Source: Pelagibacterium luteolum (GTDB lineage Bacteria > Pseudomonadota > Alphaproteobacteria > Rhizobiales > Devosiaceae). Taken from it: 64,000 nucleotides of DNA. The translations under genes and the position numbers were made by a program. Under the pieces are notes generated by a model. That model was not told the DNA's origin. It ran no database searches and worked only from the letters and a program-made list of their open reading frames with translations. The DNA lies in assembly GCF_900100665.1 (NCBI RefSeq), contig NZ_FNCS01000001.1:355119-419118 (forward strand). The letters are read 5' to 3'. Shown piece after piece: positions 7,233 to 15,230 of the stretch (position 1 is the stretch's first letter; every line of letters starts with the position of its first letter).

Positions 7233-9451
7233 TGGCCTCGATCGCTGAAATCCGCCAGCAGTACCCGCAATATCAGGACTTGAGCGACCAGCAGCTTGCC
7301 GACGCGCTCTATAGCAAGTTTTACAGCGACATGCCGCGCGCTGAGTTCAACCAGCGTGTCGGGCTGGGGGCGCAACAGCAGCAAGACCCCGCCAACCCGA
7401 CGATAAGCGCGGGCGGGCGACAGATACCGATGGCCGAATATCAGGCGATGAGTGAAGCCGAGCGGCAGGCCATCCGTGGCGAGATTGCCGCAAGCGGTTC
7501 TCACAGTCCAGCCCAGCAGACCCCCGCGCCGCAGCAAGCCAACCCGCTTGCCGAGGCCGCAGCGGCAGGGCTGACTTGGACAGAAAACGCTATTTCGGGG
7601 ATTCCGATCGCGGGGCCGGCGCTCCAGGGAATTGGCGACCTCGCAACCACTGAAATCGGCGGGCGTCTCACAGGGCAAGACCCGGCTGCCATGCGCGAGC
7701 AACTGACGGCGAACCGCGACCAGCGAGCTCAGCAGTTCCCCATGACGGCAGCGTCGGGCAGTATCAGCGGCGCGGTGGTGCCCATGCTGGCCGCAGGCGG
7801 GACAACGCTGGGGGCGCAGGCTCTTGGCGTTACCGGCCCTTCTCTTGGCGCGCGGGTTGCGGCGTCTGGGACGTCGGGCGGCGTCGTCTCGGGGCTCGAT
7901 ACGGCAGCGCGAGGCGGCACGCCAACCGACATTGCGGCAAGTACCGGCATCGGGGCAGGCTTGGGGGCAGCCGTCCCAGGTGTGGCCGCGCTGGCATCAT
8001 CGGCGGGCGGGGCAGGGCAGAACGTGTTTAACACCTTGCGCGGCAGCACAGGGGGCAACGTGGACGATTTGGCGGCGCTCCGTCTGTCCGCTGCTCGCGG
8101 TGTGGACCAGTCCGGTGGCCTTCCAATGCTGACCCAGGCCGACGAGGCAGCGGCACGCCTTAACGGCCAGCCAATCCTAAACATGGACCGGGGCGGGCAA
8201 ACGACGCTTTCCCTGATGCGCTCTGCAGCGAACCGCAACCCCAATGCTCTGGGCACCGTTACCAGCGCGGTCAATGAGCGCTTTGGCATGCAGTCGAGGC
8301 GAACAGTCGATTTTTTCAACCGCGTGATGGGCGGTGACGTTTCGGATCTGGCGCGGCGTGAGGAAATCGGCACCGTGGCCCGGGCCGTCAATGACGTAAA
8401 TTATCAGCGCGCAATGTCGAGCCCTCAAGCGCAAGTCGTCTGGAATCGCGACCTGCAAAACCTGATGCAGTCCGACGCAGTGCAGCGATCCGTCGCAAAC
8501 GTTGGGCGTCGATCGTCAAACCTTGAGGCCTTGAGCGGCCAGGTAGCTATTCGCAATCCGTTTGTACAAGGCCGCGATGGTATCTATCGGGTCGCATCTT
8601 CAAACGGGCGCGAGGCTTACCCGAACCTGGCGTTCTGGGACATGGTCAAGCGAGACCTCGACAGCCAGATCGGCGTAGCTCAGAGGTCCGGCGACAAGTC
8701 CTTGTCCGGTGACCTTATGGCCGTCAAAACCCGGCTTGTTTCAACCCTTGATGCACAGGTCCCGGCCTATGGGAAAGCGCGGGCAGGGGCATCCTCATTC
8801 TTCGGGGCAGAAAACGCATTAGACGCAGGGCGTAATGCTTGGAGGGCACCAAAGGCGATCGATGAATCCCTAGCCGCACTGGGGAAGCTGTCCCCTCCAG
8901 ATCGGAGAGCCTTTGAGGTTGGCCTTGTGTCCCAGATCATGGACGATGTCCGGGCAGGGAACAACCGTGTCAATATGATGCGCTATTTTGATACGCCGGC
9001 GCGCAAGCAGCTTCTGGCTGAAGTCCTAGGCCCCAGGAAGGCGCGGGAGATGGAAGCCTTTGTCCGCATTGAGGATATCATGGAACGGGGGCGGTCTGCT
9101 CTTGGGGGCTCCACGACAACGCGGCAGCTTCAAGAGCTTGGGCTATCCAGTGCCATGGGGGCAGGCGCTGGCGGGTTTAGCGGCCTAATGACTGGCGACC
9201 TTTCAACCGGGCTAACGGTTGGCATGATGGCAATGGCAGGGCGCAGGGGCTATCAGTCTCTTGGCAAGAAAGCAGACGACGCCATCCTGCAGCGTGTGGC
9301 CGAAATGCTGGCCTCTGGCGACCCCGCGCTAATCCAGCGGGCTACCGCGAACGCCATGCTGAGCAAGCCACACATGCAGGCTCTAGAGGCCATCCAACGC
9401 GGCATTGGCGCGGTGGCGCGCGGTTCGGCTGTCATGGCCGCAACCGATTAA
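7232..9451 (+). CDS. Putative phage DNA-ejection protein with membrane-active Gly-rich region, 739 aa
   Basis: Residues 4-45 match a short domain ('IRQQYPQYQDLSDQQLADAL' then 'YSDMPRAEF') that begins many large podovirus internal proteins and some prophage transglycosylase-type proteins. A long Gly/Ala-rich hydrophobic stretch (about 173-262) and a second one near the C-terminus could insert into or cross a membrane. The rest is helical. Size and layout resemble the long ejection proteins (P22 gp16, T7 gp15/gp16 class). It is translationally coupled to the preceding gene. The function is inferred from architecture and from the hydrolase gene downstream. Confidence 0.6.
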   Translation: MASIAEIRQQYPQYQDLSDQQLADALYSKFYSDMPRAEFNQRVGLGAQQQQDPANPTISAGGRQIPMAEYQAMSEAERQAIRGEIAASGSHSPAQQTPAPQQANPLAEAAAAGLTWTENAISGIPIAGPALQGIGDLATTEIGGRLTGQDPAAMREQLTANRDQRAQQFPMTAASGSISGAVVPMLAAGGTTLGAQALGVTGPSLGARVAASGTSGGVVSGLDTAARGGTPTDIAASTGIGAGLGAAVPGVAALASSAGGAGQNVFNTLRGSTGGNVDDLAALRLSAARGVDQSGGLPMLTQADEAAARLNGQPILNMDRGGQTTLSLMRSAANRNPNALGTVTSAVNERFGMQSRRTVDFFNRVMGGDVSDLARREEIGTVARAVNDVNYQRAMSSPQAQVVWNRDLQNLMQSDAVQRSVANVGRRSSNLEALSGQVAIRNPFVQGRDGIYRVASSNGREAYPNLAFWDMVKRDLDSQIGVAQRSGDKSLSGDLMAVKTRLVSTLDAQVPAYGKARAGASSFFGAENALDAGRNAWRAPKAIDESLAALGKLSPPDRRAFEVGLVSQIMDDVRAGNNRVNMMRYFDTPARKQLLAEVLGPRKAREMEAFVRIEDIMERGRSALGGSTTTRQLQELGLSSAMGAGAGGFSGLMTGDLSTGLTVGMMAMAGRRGYQSLGKKADDAILQRVAEMLASGDPALIQRATANAMLSKPHMQALEAIQRGIGAVARGSAVMAATD

Positions 9452-9588
9452 CCGCCAAAGAACGGGGCAATCCACTCATGCACAATTCGGCTGTCATGAA
9501 GCCAGAAAAAGACGGGGGCCAGGACGACCACGGCGATGGCATAGCCAATGTAGTGCCAGGCGTCATAGCGCGGTTCTTCGGGTTGCAT
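9448..9588 (-). CDS. Antiparallel small membrane protein, 46 aa
   Basis: A short minus-strand frame that exactly fills the gap between two large plus-strand genes; its stop codon overlaps the stop of the upstream neighbour. The product has one hydrophobic segment (residues 14-29, 'IGYAIAVVVLAPVFFW'), a polar N-terminus and an aromatic C-terminus ending PFFGG. Only a weak purine-rich site precedes the ATG. A single-span protein next to a cell-wall hydrolase could be holin-like, but the orientation is wrong for co-expression. It may be a separately expressed lysogenic gene or a chance frame. Confidence 0.5.
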   Translation of the reverse strand: MQPEEPRYDAWHYIGYAIAVVVLAPVFFWLHDSRIVHEWIAPFFGG

Positions 9589-9620
9589 GAAGGCTCACTT
9601 TGTTTGCGGGGCTCTAACCA

Positions 9621-11624
9621 ATGGCAAATCTAAACACGCTTTCGCCTCGCGACCAAGAGCTACTCATCAGACTGGCGGCAACCGAGGTTGACCATCGGCT
9701 TGCGGCCATCAACCCGCAAGAGTACGCGCGCCAAGCCCAAGGCGTGATCGATACGGTTCTAAACCGCGTGGCTTCGCCAGAGTTTCCCAACACCATCGAG
9801 GGGGTGGCAAACCAGAGGCGGCAATTCAGCAAGATAACCGGCCCTTCCAACCTAAACCCCTATGGCGAGGTTGCGAGCATTCCCGCAAGCGTGGTGCCGG
9901 CTGAGTTTCGCGACCTTGCCGCCTCTCACTTGCAGTCGAGGCAGTCGGGGGCACCGTCAACAATCGGCGGTGGCCTGCACTACGCCAACCCTGCAGCAAT
10001 CACCCCGAACAATCGTGGGTGGGTTTCGGCCTTGTCGGGGCCAAGGGTGGGCGAGGGGCAATTTACGCATGTCCACGGCACCACAGAGGGCTTTACACCA
10101 GTCGAGGCGACCTTTGCCCCGCGCGTGCCTCCAACGCCCCCCAGGCGTCCCGAAACGGCTCTAGCGGCCATCGACGGGGCAATGGGTGGCGGCAGCCCTC
10201 CAGCGCGACCGGAATCCCTTGCAGCCTATATGCCAGGCTCAACCCAGGCTGCGCCGCCAGCCCTGCCCCCGCAGCTCCCCCGGCGCGATCCTCGCATGGC
10301 CTCGCGGCAAATCAACGCTCTTGCCGGCGCTGTCCCCGATGAGGTTTTGCCAAGGCTCAATGACGCCAACATCAACGAGCGCGTTATTGACGCCTATGGC
10401 CCAGACCCCCAGGCGACGAGCCCCACGCAAGACCTCTGGTTGGATTATCAAGCCTGGATGGAGCAAAGCACGCCGGGAACGCCTTCTGGCCGATACCCTC
10501 GATCGGCTCCCGATTTGCCAGTGAACGTGCCTAGCACGCCAAGCGCGCGCCAACCCCGCATGGTCCCGGCTGTCCCGGCACAGGTGCCAAGCACACCCTC
10601 TGCGCGAGGTGGTCGGGTGGCAAGCTCTGCCCCCGTACCTGTTACGCCGCCCATGGCCCCGCCGCGCCCGCCGATTAATGCGCCGTCAACGCCATCGGCG
10701 CGAGGGGGGCGCAGTGCAGCCCCTGCCTATCCGCAGCGCACAATGGCCTCGCTAGGCAACGTCCTATCGTCTGGCGTCATGGACCCCGCAACCGACATGG
10801 GGCCCTACAATGCCATCATCGACCAGTATCGGCCCGGTTCGGCAGTGCCGCCTTTGCCGCAAGCCGACCCCAGAACCCAAATGGGCAACGTGCCATTCCC
10901 TTGGCCCGACAGCTTGCCGACAGTGGCGACGCCGGGTGTGCCGGGGCCTATCGACCCAGTGACCGCAGCACCAGTTCTAACGGCTGACTTGCCGCCTCTC
11001 CGATCGAGCGCGCCCACACAAGTGGCAAGCGCTCCTGTGCCACCAATGCGCCCCTCTGGGCTATCGGCTCCTCAGTACGCGCCCCCGCCTGCCCCTGCTC
11101 AGGTCGCAGCACTTCCACAAGTGCCGGTGCCGCCTCAGAGGCCACCCATGGCGACGTTCGCAGGCGAAACAGTCGGCGCGAACCCACTAGAGGCCTTTGT
11201 CGGCGGCGTGCAAAACTTCGCTCAGAACGGCGGGCTCTTGGGCATGGGGGCCAATCTCCTGACCGGTCGCGGCTTCTTGCCGGGTGATGCGGGCGTTCTG
11301 CCCCAATTCAGGCAACAGATTCAGGACCGGATGGGCGAAGGCGCGGACCCGATCAGCGCCTTGTTTTCGCGCCGCGTCATGCCTGCCCCAACGTTCTCTA
11401 CGTCGAGGCCAGAAGGGCGGTCGGTGCGGGCAACTCAGGTCGGGCCATCGGGCACGCGGGAAGGCTATCTCACGGCGTCCCAGAAGCCGCGCGTCGGCTC
11501 GGGCAACTACAACGCATCGGTTCGGGACGCCAACATGGCTGCGCTTCGCAATGCCGAGGGCAGGACCATGCGCGAAAAGATCGAAAACCATATGCGTTCG
11601 GGCGGAGCGCTTCATAAGGCATAG
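9621..11624 (+). CDS. Cell-wall hydrolase (SleB-like) with long Pro-rich repeat tail, 667 aa
   Basis: Residues 12-155 resemble SleB/CwlJ-type peptidoglycan hydrolases: 'RLAATEVDHR' with candidate catalytic Glu22, 'GVIDTVLNRVASPEFPNTIEG', the QFS motif (68-70) and 'LHYANP' (119-124). From about 160 the protein becomes a disordered Pro/Ala/Ser-rich chain with four STPSAR-type units (283-294, 303-313, 322-332, 354-364), then a helical C-terminus. Joining a hydrolase head to a long flexible tail without a signal peptide is typical of virion-associated lysins that open the wall during DNA entry. It is the last gene of the ejection-like cassette. The hydrolase call is good; the virion role is inferred. 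Confidence 0.75.
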   Translation: MANLNTLSPRDQELLIRLAATEVDHRLAAINPQEYARQAQGVIDTVLNRVASPEFPNTIEGVANQRRQFSKITGPSNLNPYGEVASIPASVVPAEFRDLAASHLQSRQSGAPSTIGGGLHYANPAAITPNNRGWVSALSGPRVGEGQFTHVHGTTEGFTPVEATFAPRVPPTPPRRPETALAAIDGAMGGGSPPARPESLAAYMPGSTQAAPPALPPQLPRRDPRMASRQINALAGAVPDEVLPRLNDANINERVIDAYGPDPQATSPTQDLWLDYQAWMEQSTPGTPSGRYPRSAPDLPVNVPSTPSARQPRMVPAVPAQVPSTPSARGGRVASSAPVPVTPPMAPPRPPINAPSTPSARGGRSAAPAYPQRTMASLGNVLSSGVMDPATDMGPYNAIIDQYRPGSAVPPLPQADPRTQMGNVPFPWPDSLPTVATPGVPGPIDPVTAAPVLTADLPPLRSSAPTQVASAPVPPMRPSGLSAPQYAPPPAPAQVAALPQVPVPPQRPPMATFAGETVGANPLEAFVGGVQNFAQNGGLLGMGANLLTGRGFLPGDAGVLPQFRQQIQDRMGEGADPISALFSRRVMPAPTFSTSRPEGRSVRATQVGPSGTREGYLTASQKPRVGSGNYNASVRDANMAALRNAEGRTMREKIENHMRSGGALHKA

Positions 11625-11633
11625 GGGTAGCCC

Positions 11634-12017
11634 ATGAGACTCGACCAACAGCAAGCCCAGCTTCAAGGCGACGAGACGCCCCAGGCGGCAACCGGCATCG
11701 AGAGCGCATTGGTCACTGTGCCATTGCGGCAAGCGATTGGTGACGCCGCCTACGGCTATGAGATGATGCTAGACATCGCTTACGGGCTTATCTCCAGCCC
11801 TTGCCCAGAGATGTGGCTTGACTACCTCGACCGCCTCCAGCCTGAGCTTTGGCCAGCTCTGCGACGGAATGGATGGCAGCCCCCAAGGATGCCCGCTTAT
11901 GCGTCGGACCCCATTGGGCACATGCAAATAGCTGCCCCGTACCTCCGAAAGATTCGCCCTCTTGTCGGCGTTGACGCTATCCAAACAGCCGGCACCCCGG
12001 CTGAAAAACAATCATAG
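11634..12017 (+). CDS. Hypothetical protein, 127 aa
   Basis: Unrecognised. It begins 10 bp after the hydrolase gene and is probably in the same transcript. The product is a soluble helical protein with an acidic, aromatic middle ('EMWLDYLDRLQPELWPALRR') and no signal or membrane segment. It converges on the minus-strand exported-protein gene only 4 bp away, with no visible terminator between them. A chaperone or small virion accessory for the cassette is conceivable but unsupported. Confidence 0.65.
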   Translation: MRLDQQQAQLQGDETPQAATGIESALVTVPLRQAIGDAAYGYEMMLDIAYGLISSPCPEMWLDYLDRLQPELWPALRRNGWQPPRMPAYASDPIGHMQIAAPYLRKIRPLVGVDAIQTAGTPAEKQS

Positions 12018-12021
12018 GCAA

Positions 12022-12501
12022 TCAATCGATCGCCTCCAGAGGCGTCAGAAACCCGCCATCGAAGCTATAGGGCACGACATCACCGTTGAAGGTTTCCACT
12101 AACTCGGGGAAGCCATCGCCATCGACATCGCTAAGGGCTGGCACTTCCAGAGGCAGCACAGTCATTCGCCACAGCGCGCCATCGGCATAGGACCATGCCA
12201 GAACGCCAGTAACGGCCCCGTAAGTCGAGGAACGGTCATAGGCCGGGACAAAGGCCACAGGGTCACAGCCCCCACACAAGGGGCCGACATAGACCGCGCT
12301 AGGGTCAACAGCGGCGTTTGCCACAGTGACTTTCAGCAAGTCCGAAAAGTTGCCCCCCAATGCAACAGTGACGTTCCGTTGGTTGTCGTCCTGCACGATG
12401 GAAAGGGTGTCTCCTCCGTCATTAAGCTCAATGGTTGTTTCTTGAGCGACTGCAGACGATGCAGCAAGGCCAAGGCAAAGGGCTATCGCAAGCGTTCTCA
12501 T
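12022..12501 (-). CDS. Predicted secreted protein, 159 aa
   Basis: A Sec signal peptide (residues 1-20, cleavage after AVA-Q) precedes a beta-rich domain. A CGGC pair (near 97-100) and '[10 protein letters not shown]', an Asp-rich loop of the calcium-binding FG-GAP/dockerin kind, are visible. It overlaps the upstream XRE regulator gene by 4 bp, so the two are co-transcribed from the divergent promoter and are likely expressed in the integrated state. Such a pair suggests a lysogenic-conversion gene. No family is recognised. Confidence 0.7.
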   Translation of the reverse strand: MRTLAIALCLGLAASSAVAQETTIELNDGGDTLSIVQDDNQRNVTVALGGNFSDLLKVTVANAAVDPSAVYVGPLCGGCDPVAFVPAYDRSSTYGAVTGVLAWSYADGALWRMTVLPLEVPALSDVDGDGFPELVETFNGDVVPYSFDGGFLTPLEAID

Positions 12502-12740
12502 TCCGCGCTCCCTTTCGGCTTCTCCAGACGCACACCAGCGCCCCCGCCATTCTCAGGGATGAAGCGCACACCGGCTGCCTCAAGTGCCGACTTCATCGCG
12601 GCCAGGTTGTTGGCCACTGGCACCGATCGGCCAGCCTCAAAGTTCCGAACGGTCGAGTTCCCGACATTGGCTGTCTTGGCCAAATCGTCTTGCGACATTG
12701 CAACGAGTGCCCGCGCCGCGCGGCATTGCTCCGGTGTCAT
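12498..12740 (-). CDS. XRE-family HTH transcriptional regulator, 80 aa
   Basis: Residues 3-58 form a Cro/C1-type helix-turn-helix ('[20 protein letters not shown]', '[18 protein letters not shown]'). The protein has no dimerisation or peptidase domain, so it is the short kind common in islands and prophages. It is transcribed divergently from the small-gene operon starting at 12855, with a 114-bp gap carrying repeated TAACGGTTA boxes. It is the best candidate for the element's master repressor. The downstream secreted-protein gene is translationally coupled. Confidence 0.85.
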   Translation of the reverse strand: MTPEQCRAARALVAMSQDDLAKTANVGNSTVRNFEAGRSVPVANNLAAMKSALEAAGVRFIPENGGGAGVRLEKPKGSAE

Positions 12741-12854
12741 GTGCTTTCCTTGCTGAATAACATTCCTCGTTGTCTATAACGGAAACCGTTTGACAAGTCA
12801 CTAAGTAACGGTTAGCGTTGTGTCTAACGGTTAACGTTACTAGGAGTGAGGACG
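12741..12854. promoter_or_regulatory. Divergent control region with TAACGGTTA boxes
   Basis: Two exact TAACGGTTA boxes (12806-12814, 12825-12833; 19 bp apart) and a degenerate third near 12777 (TAACGGAAACCG) fill the gap between the XRE regulator and the rightward operon. A perfect -35 TTGACA lies at 12790-12795, and the first box falls over the expected -10. AGGAG at 12842 is the ribosome site for the rightward gene. Repressor binding to the boxes is inferred. Confidence 0.6.
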
Positions 12855-13160
12855 ATGGAAATCAAAAAACAGGTAATGACGATGGCTTGGGCAGAGTACC
12901 GCAAACAGGTTGGCCAGGGCTTCGCTTTCAGCCGCAAGTTGTTTGCCGCGCACCTTTCATGCGCTTGGGACGTATGCCGCGCCCTCGCCATGCAAGCGCA
13001 GATCGAGGCGCAAGAGGCTGCCAAGCTCAGCAGCGGCAATGCTCTGGAGCGCCGCGCCGCTGAAATCCGCGCCGACCTTCGCGCGCTGGAAACGGCGGAC
13101 TTCGTTGACTGGCGCGCTCACGGCCAGCTTTCCGCGCAACTCTTTAGCCTCGCCGCATAG
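12855..13160 (+). CDS. Hypothetical protein, first gene of the rightward operon, 101 aa
   Basis: Starts at an ATG 8 bases after AGGAG, preferred over an in-frame GTG at 12846. The product is a basic-to-neutral helical protein ('VMTMAWAEYRKQVGQGFAFS' near the N-terminus) with two cysteines and no known domain. As the first gene under the divergent switch it would be among the earliest made on induction. Cro-like or antirepressor functions are possible by position only; it shows no HTH. Confidence 0.7.
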   Translation: MEIKKQVMTMAWAEYRKQVGQGFAFSRKLFAAHLSCAWDVCRALAMQAQIEAQEAAKLSSGNALERRAAEIRADLRALETADFVDWRAHGQLSAQLFSLAA

Positions 13161-13195
13161 GCGGGGCCAGCATCGATTTTAGGAGGGATCGACCA

Positions 13196-13951
13196 ATGGC
13201 CAACACTTCACTTGTTACCAACCGCCGCCGCGTCCTACTCGGACTTGCCGCCGCAAGCGCAGCCGCCACCACCCCAGTGGCAGCGATGGCACCCGCAGCC
13301 CCAGCCGAAAACCCGGCGCTGCTCAATCTGGCCAAGCAATTCGCCAAGGCCATCCGCGAAATGAAACAGGCCAAGGCCGCGCTGTCAGGGTGTTGCAGGG
13401 ATTGGGCCCACCAGTGGCCAGATGCACCCGAAGCAATCAACGCAACGCCGGGCGGATGGGGCGAAGCTGCCGAGACGTTCAAGGGCCATACAGAGCGCAG
13501 GCACGTTCTGACTTCCGATGGGCTGGGCACCGACATCGCTACCGTTCGCAAGGCTATTGCCCGCAAGCGCAAACACCCGGAGCGCCCATTCCACGTATTC
13601 TTGAACCATTCCGGATGGAGGGCGGAAGCAACCCGTGACGATTGGGAAGCCGAGCTCGAACAGCTTCGGGACCTCCAGCAGATTGCTGCGACATATGAGC
13701 GTGAAAAGGATTTCGTCCGTACTGCATCGCGTGTCCGGGAAATTTCGAGCCGTCAGTGCGCCGCGCTAGAGGCCGTGGTGGGAGTGGTTTCAAACATCAT
13801 GGCCGAACGCCCCGAAACTATGGAGGGAGTTGTCATCCAAGCGCAGGCTTTGGACGTCTGGAAAGCCGATGGGTGGGGCCTTATGGCCTCACTGGAGGAG
13901 GATTGGGCAGGCACGTTTGCAAGGAACTTGCTGCGCATCGCAGCGGTATAG
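13196..13951 (+). CDS. Predicted Tat-exported protein, 251 aa
   Basis: The N-terminus reads 'TNRRRVLLGLAAASAAATTP', a twin-arginine-type signal with an n-region of three arginines, a hydrophobic core and an Ala-rich cleavage zone around residues 28-37. The mature part is helical and charged, with several tryptophans and a coiled-coil-like stretch near 150-185. A strong AGGAGG ribosome site precedes the ATG. No enzyme motif is seen. Export of a folded protein from a mobile element is unusual and suggests an effect on the host envelope. Confidence 0.7.
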   Translation: MANTSLVTNRRRVLLGLAAASAAATTPVAAMAPAAPAENPALLNLAKQFAKAIREMKQAKAALSGCCRDWAHQWPDAPEAINATPGGWGEAAETFKGHTERRHVLTSDGLGTDIATVRKAIARKRKHPERPFHVFLNHSGWRAEATRDDWEAELEQLRDLQQIAATYEREKDFVRTASRVREISSRQCAALEAVVGVVSNIMAERPETMEGVVIQAQALDVWKADGWGLMASLEEDWAGTFARNLLRIAAV

Positions 13952-14024
13952 CGCCCCTTGAAACAAGCGGTTCGGGCAGGCGGCAACCTGTCCCGAGCTT
14001 TCAACCAAACCGATGGAGGTTCTT

Positions 14025-14333
14025 ATGGTTTCGCAGCAAGTACACAGCGGTGCCCGTCGCAGCGCAAGCGGCGCAAAGGCCGTTTCTTGGGGTGATTTTG
14101 TGGAGATGGAAGGCGACATAGCCGACCTGCCACGCCTCGCCTATCTGATATGGCAATCGCTGGACTACGCGGGCCTACTCAATGCAACAAAGAGCGAAGG
14201 CGTCACAGTCAGCCAGGATAGCGCCGAAACACTGATTTATGCAGTCGGCCTCCTAATGGGCGAGACAAAGGCGTTGAACGACAAATTCTATTCCGCTGCA
14301 GAAAAGGCATCAATCGAGGGGAATGCAAAATGA
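14025..14333 (+). CDS. Hypothetical protein, 102 aa
   Basis: The ATG at 14025 lies 5 bases after GGAGG; an in-frame ATG at 14013 sits upstream of that site and is rejected. The product is a soluble acidic helical protein of unknown family ('DFVEMEGDIADLPRLAYLIW', 'AVGLLMGETKALNDKF'). Its pattern resembles short proteins found beside toxin or regulator genes in Rhizobiales islands, but no domain can be named. It overlaps the next gene by 4 bp (ATGA). Confidence 0.65.
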   Translation: MVSQQVHSGARRSASGAKAVSWGDFVEMEGDIADLPRLAYLIWQSLDYAGLLNATKSEGVTVSQDSAETLIYAVGLLMGETKALNDKFYSAAEKASIEGNAK

Positions 14334-14761
14334 AACGCCGCAACCTTCTCAAATGCTTCCCTGGAGCAATGGCAGCGCCGGTCGCTCTTTTCTCAGCCCC
14401 AGCCAATGGGGGCGAACAGACCGCGCAAGAGCGCTTTGACTGGCACCTTGCCGAGTTGAAGCGCGCTGCCGAGGAATTGGACCCGATGATTAGCCATTGG
14501 CATTTAGCGCACCCTAAATGTGCTGGTGACTACCTGACCCTTACAGCCAGACGCGTCACAGGGCGATACACAGGCGACGGGATCTATGAGAGCGGGCAGG
14601 AAACAGTCACAGGCGGGCGCGTTCACTACCGCGTCGAGCTGACAGACGCGGTGATCGATGGAGCCCGAACCTTTAAGGTTTCCTGCTCCGGTGAGCACAG
14701 GCTGTTGTTGGAGTACGTCCTAGAGACACGTATCGGCAAGCGCGTTGGGGTGCTGTCATGA
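14330..14761 (+). CDS. Predicted exported protein, 143 aa
   Basis: Coupled to its neighbours by ATGA overlaps on both sides. The N-terminus 'MKRRNLLKCFPGAMAAPVAL' is a twin-arginine-like signal (KRRNLLK) with an Ala-rich c-region around residues 20-27. The mature domain is beta-rich with two cysteines ('PKCAGDYL', 'KVSCSGEHR') that could form a disulfide in the periplasm. It is the second protein with a Tat-like signal in this operon. No family is recognised. Confidence 0.65.
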   Translation: MKRRNLLKCFPGAMAAPVALFSAPANGGEQTAQERFDWHLAELKRAAEELDPMISHWHLAHPKCAGDYLTLTARRVTGRYTGDGIYESGQETVTGGRVHYRVELTDAVIDGARTFKVSCSGEHRLLLEYVLETRIGKRVGVLS

Positions 14762-14934
14762 CCGAACCCACTACGCTTGCCCTCAAGGCGAAAGCCCTGC
14801 TCGATGCGGTGGACTTTGACCAGCATGGGCGCATGGTTGCCGGCCAGTTTGTCGGCGGCAATGGCGGGCTCATATCGCGCGAGACAATCCGGGCAGCAGA
14901 CGAGTTGCGCAAGGTGCTGGAGGCCAGCCAATGA
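14758..14934 (+). CDS. Small hypothetical protein, 58 aa
   Basis: Begins with ATGA overlapping the previous stop and ends with ATGA overlapping the next start, so it is embedded in a coupled operon. The product starts MTEPTTLALKAKALLDAVDF and is a short helical polypeptide of unknown family. Both overlaps argue strongly that it is translated. Confidence 0.7.
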   Translation: MTEPTTLALKAKALLDAVDFDQHGRMVAGQFVGGNGGLISRETIRAADELRKVLEASQ

Positions 14935-15230
14935 ACCGCGCCGAGATCGAGAGCGAAATCGAGCGGCTTATTGCCCTTCTCGATGCCATGGACGGGGACA
15001 CTGACTTGGAGCCCGACAGCGACGACGAGCACGAGCCCGACCAGTGGGAGAACCCGGTTTCGCTCTGGCGTGACCAGCGACCCGCTAAACAGGTGAGAAG
15101 AGTATGTGTGTCATGCACTCACCCTCCAGCTCTGGCCGCTCACGCTCCAAGCGCAGGCATGGCCCTCACATGTTCCCAAGGGATGGTCATGATGACCACA
15201 CCACAGGGCCGCGCGAGGCGGGCAGCATGA
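14931..15230 (+). CDS. Small acidic hypothetical protein, up to 99 aa
   Basis: The first 50 residues form an acidic helix ('RAEIESEIERLIALLDAMDG') and a Asp/Glu-rich segment similar to short proteins common in Rhizobiales prophages. The last 45 residues are of different character (Cys, Pro, Met, Ala) and overlap the possible start region of the HNH gene. The tail may therefore be a run-through after loss of an earlier stop, or a real overlap. The start is ATGA-coupled to the previous gene. Confidence 0.6.
   Translation: MNRAEIESEIERLIALLDAMDGDTDLEPDSDDEHEPDQWENPVSLWRDQRPAKQVRRVCVSCTHPPALAAHAPSAGMALTCSQGMVMMTTPQGRARRAA

Noticed and set aside
12022-12740. XRE gene plus secreted-protein gene as a toxin-antitoxin pair
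   Set aside because: The downstream product has a Sec signal peptide and no toxin motif; a repressor with co-transcribed exported cargo fits better.
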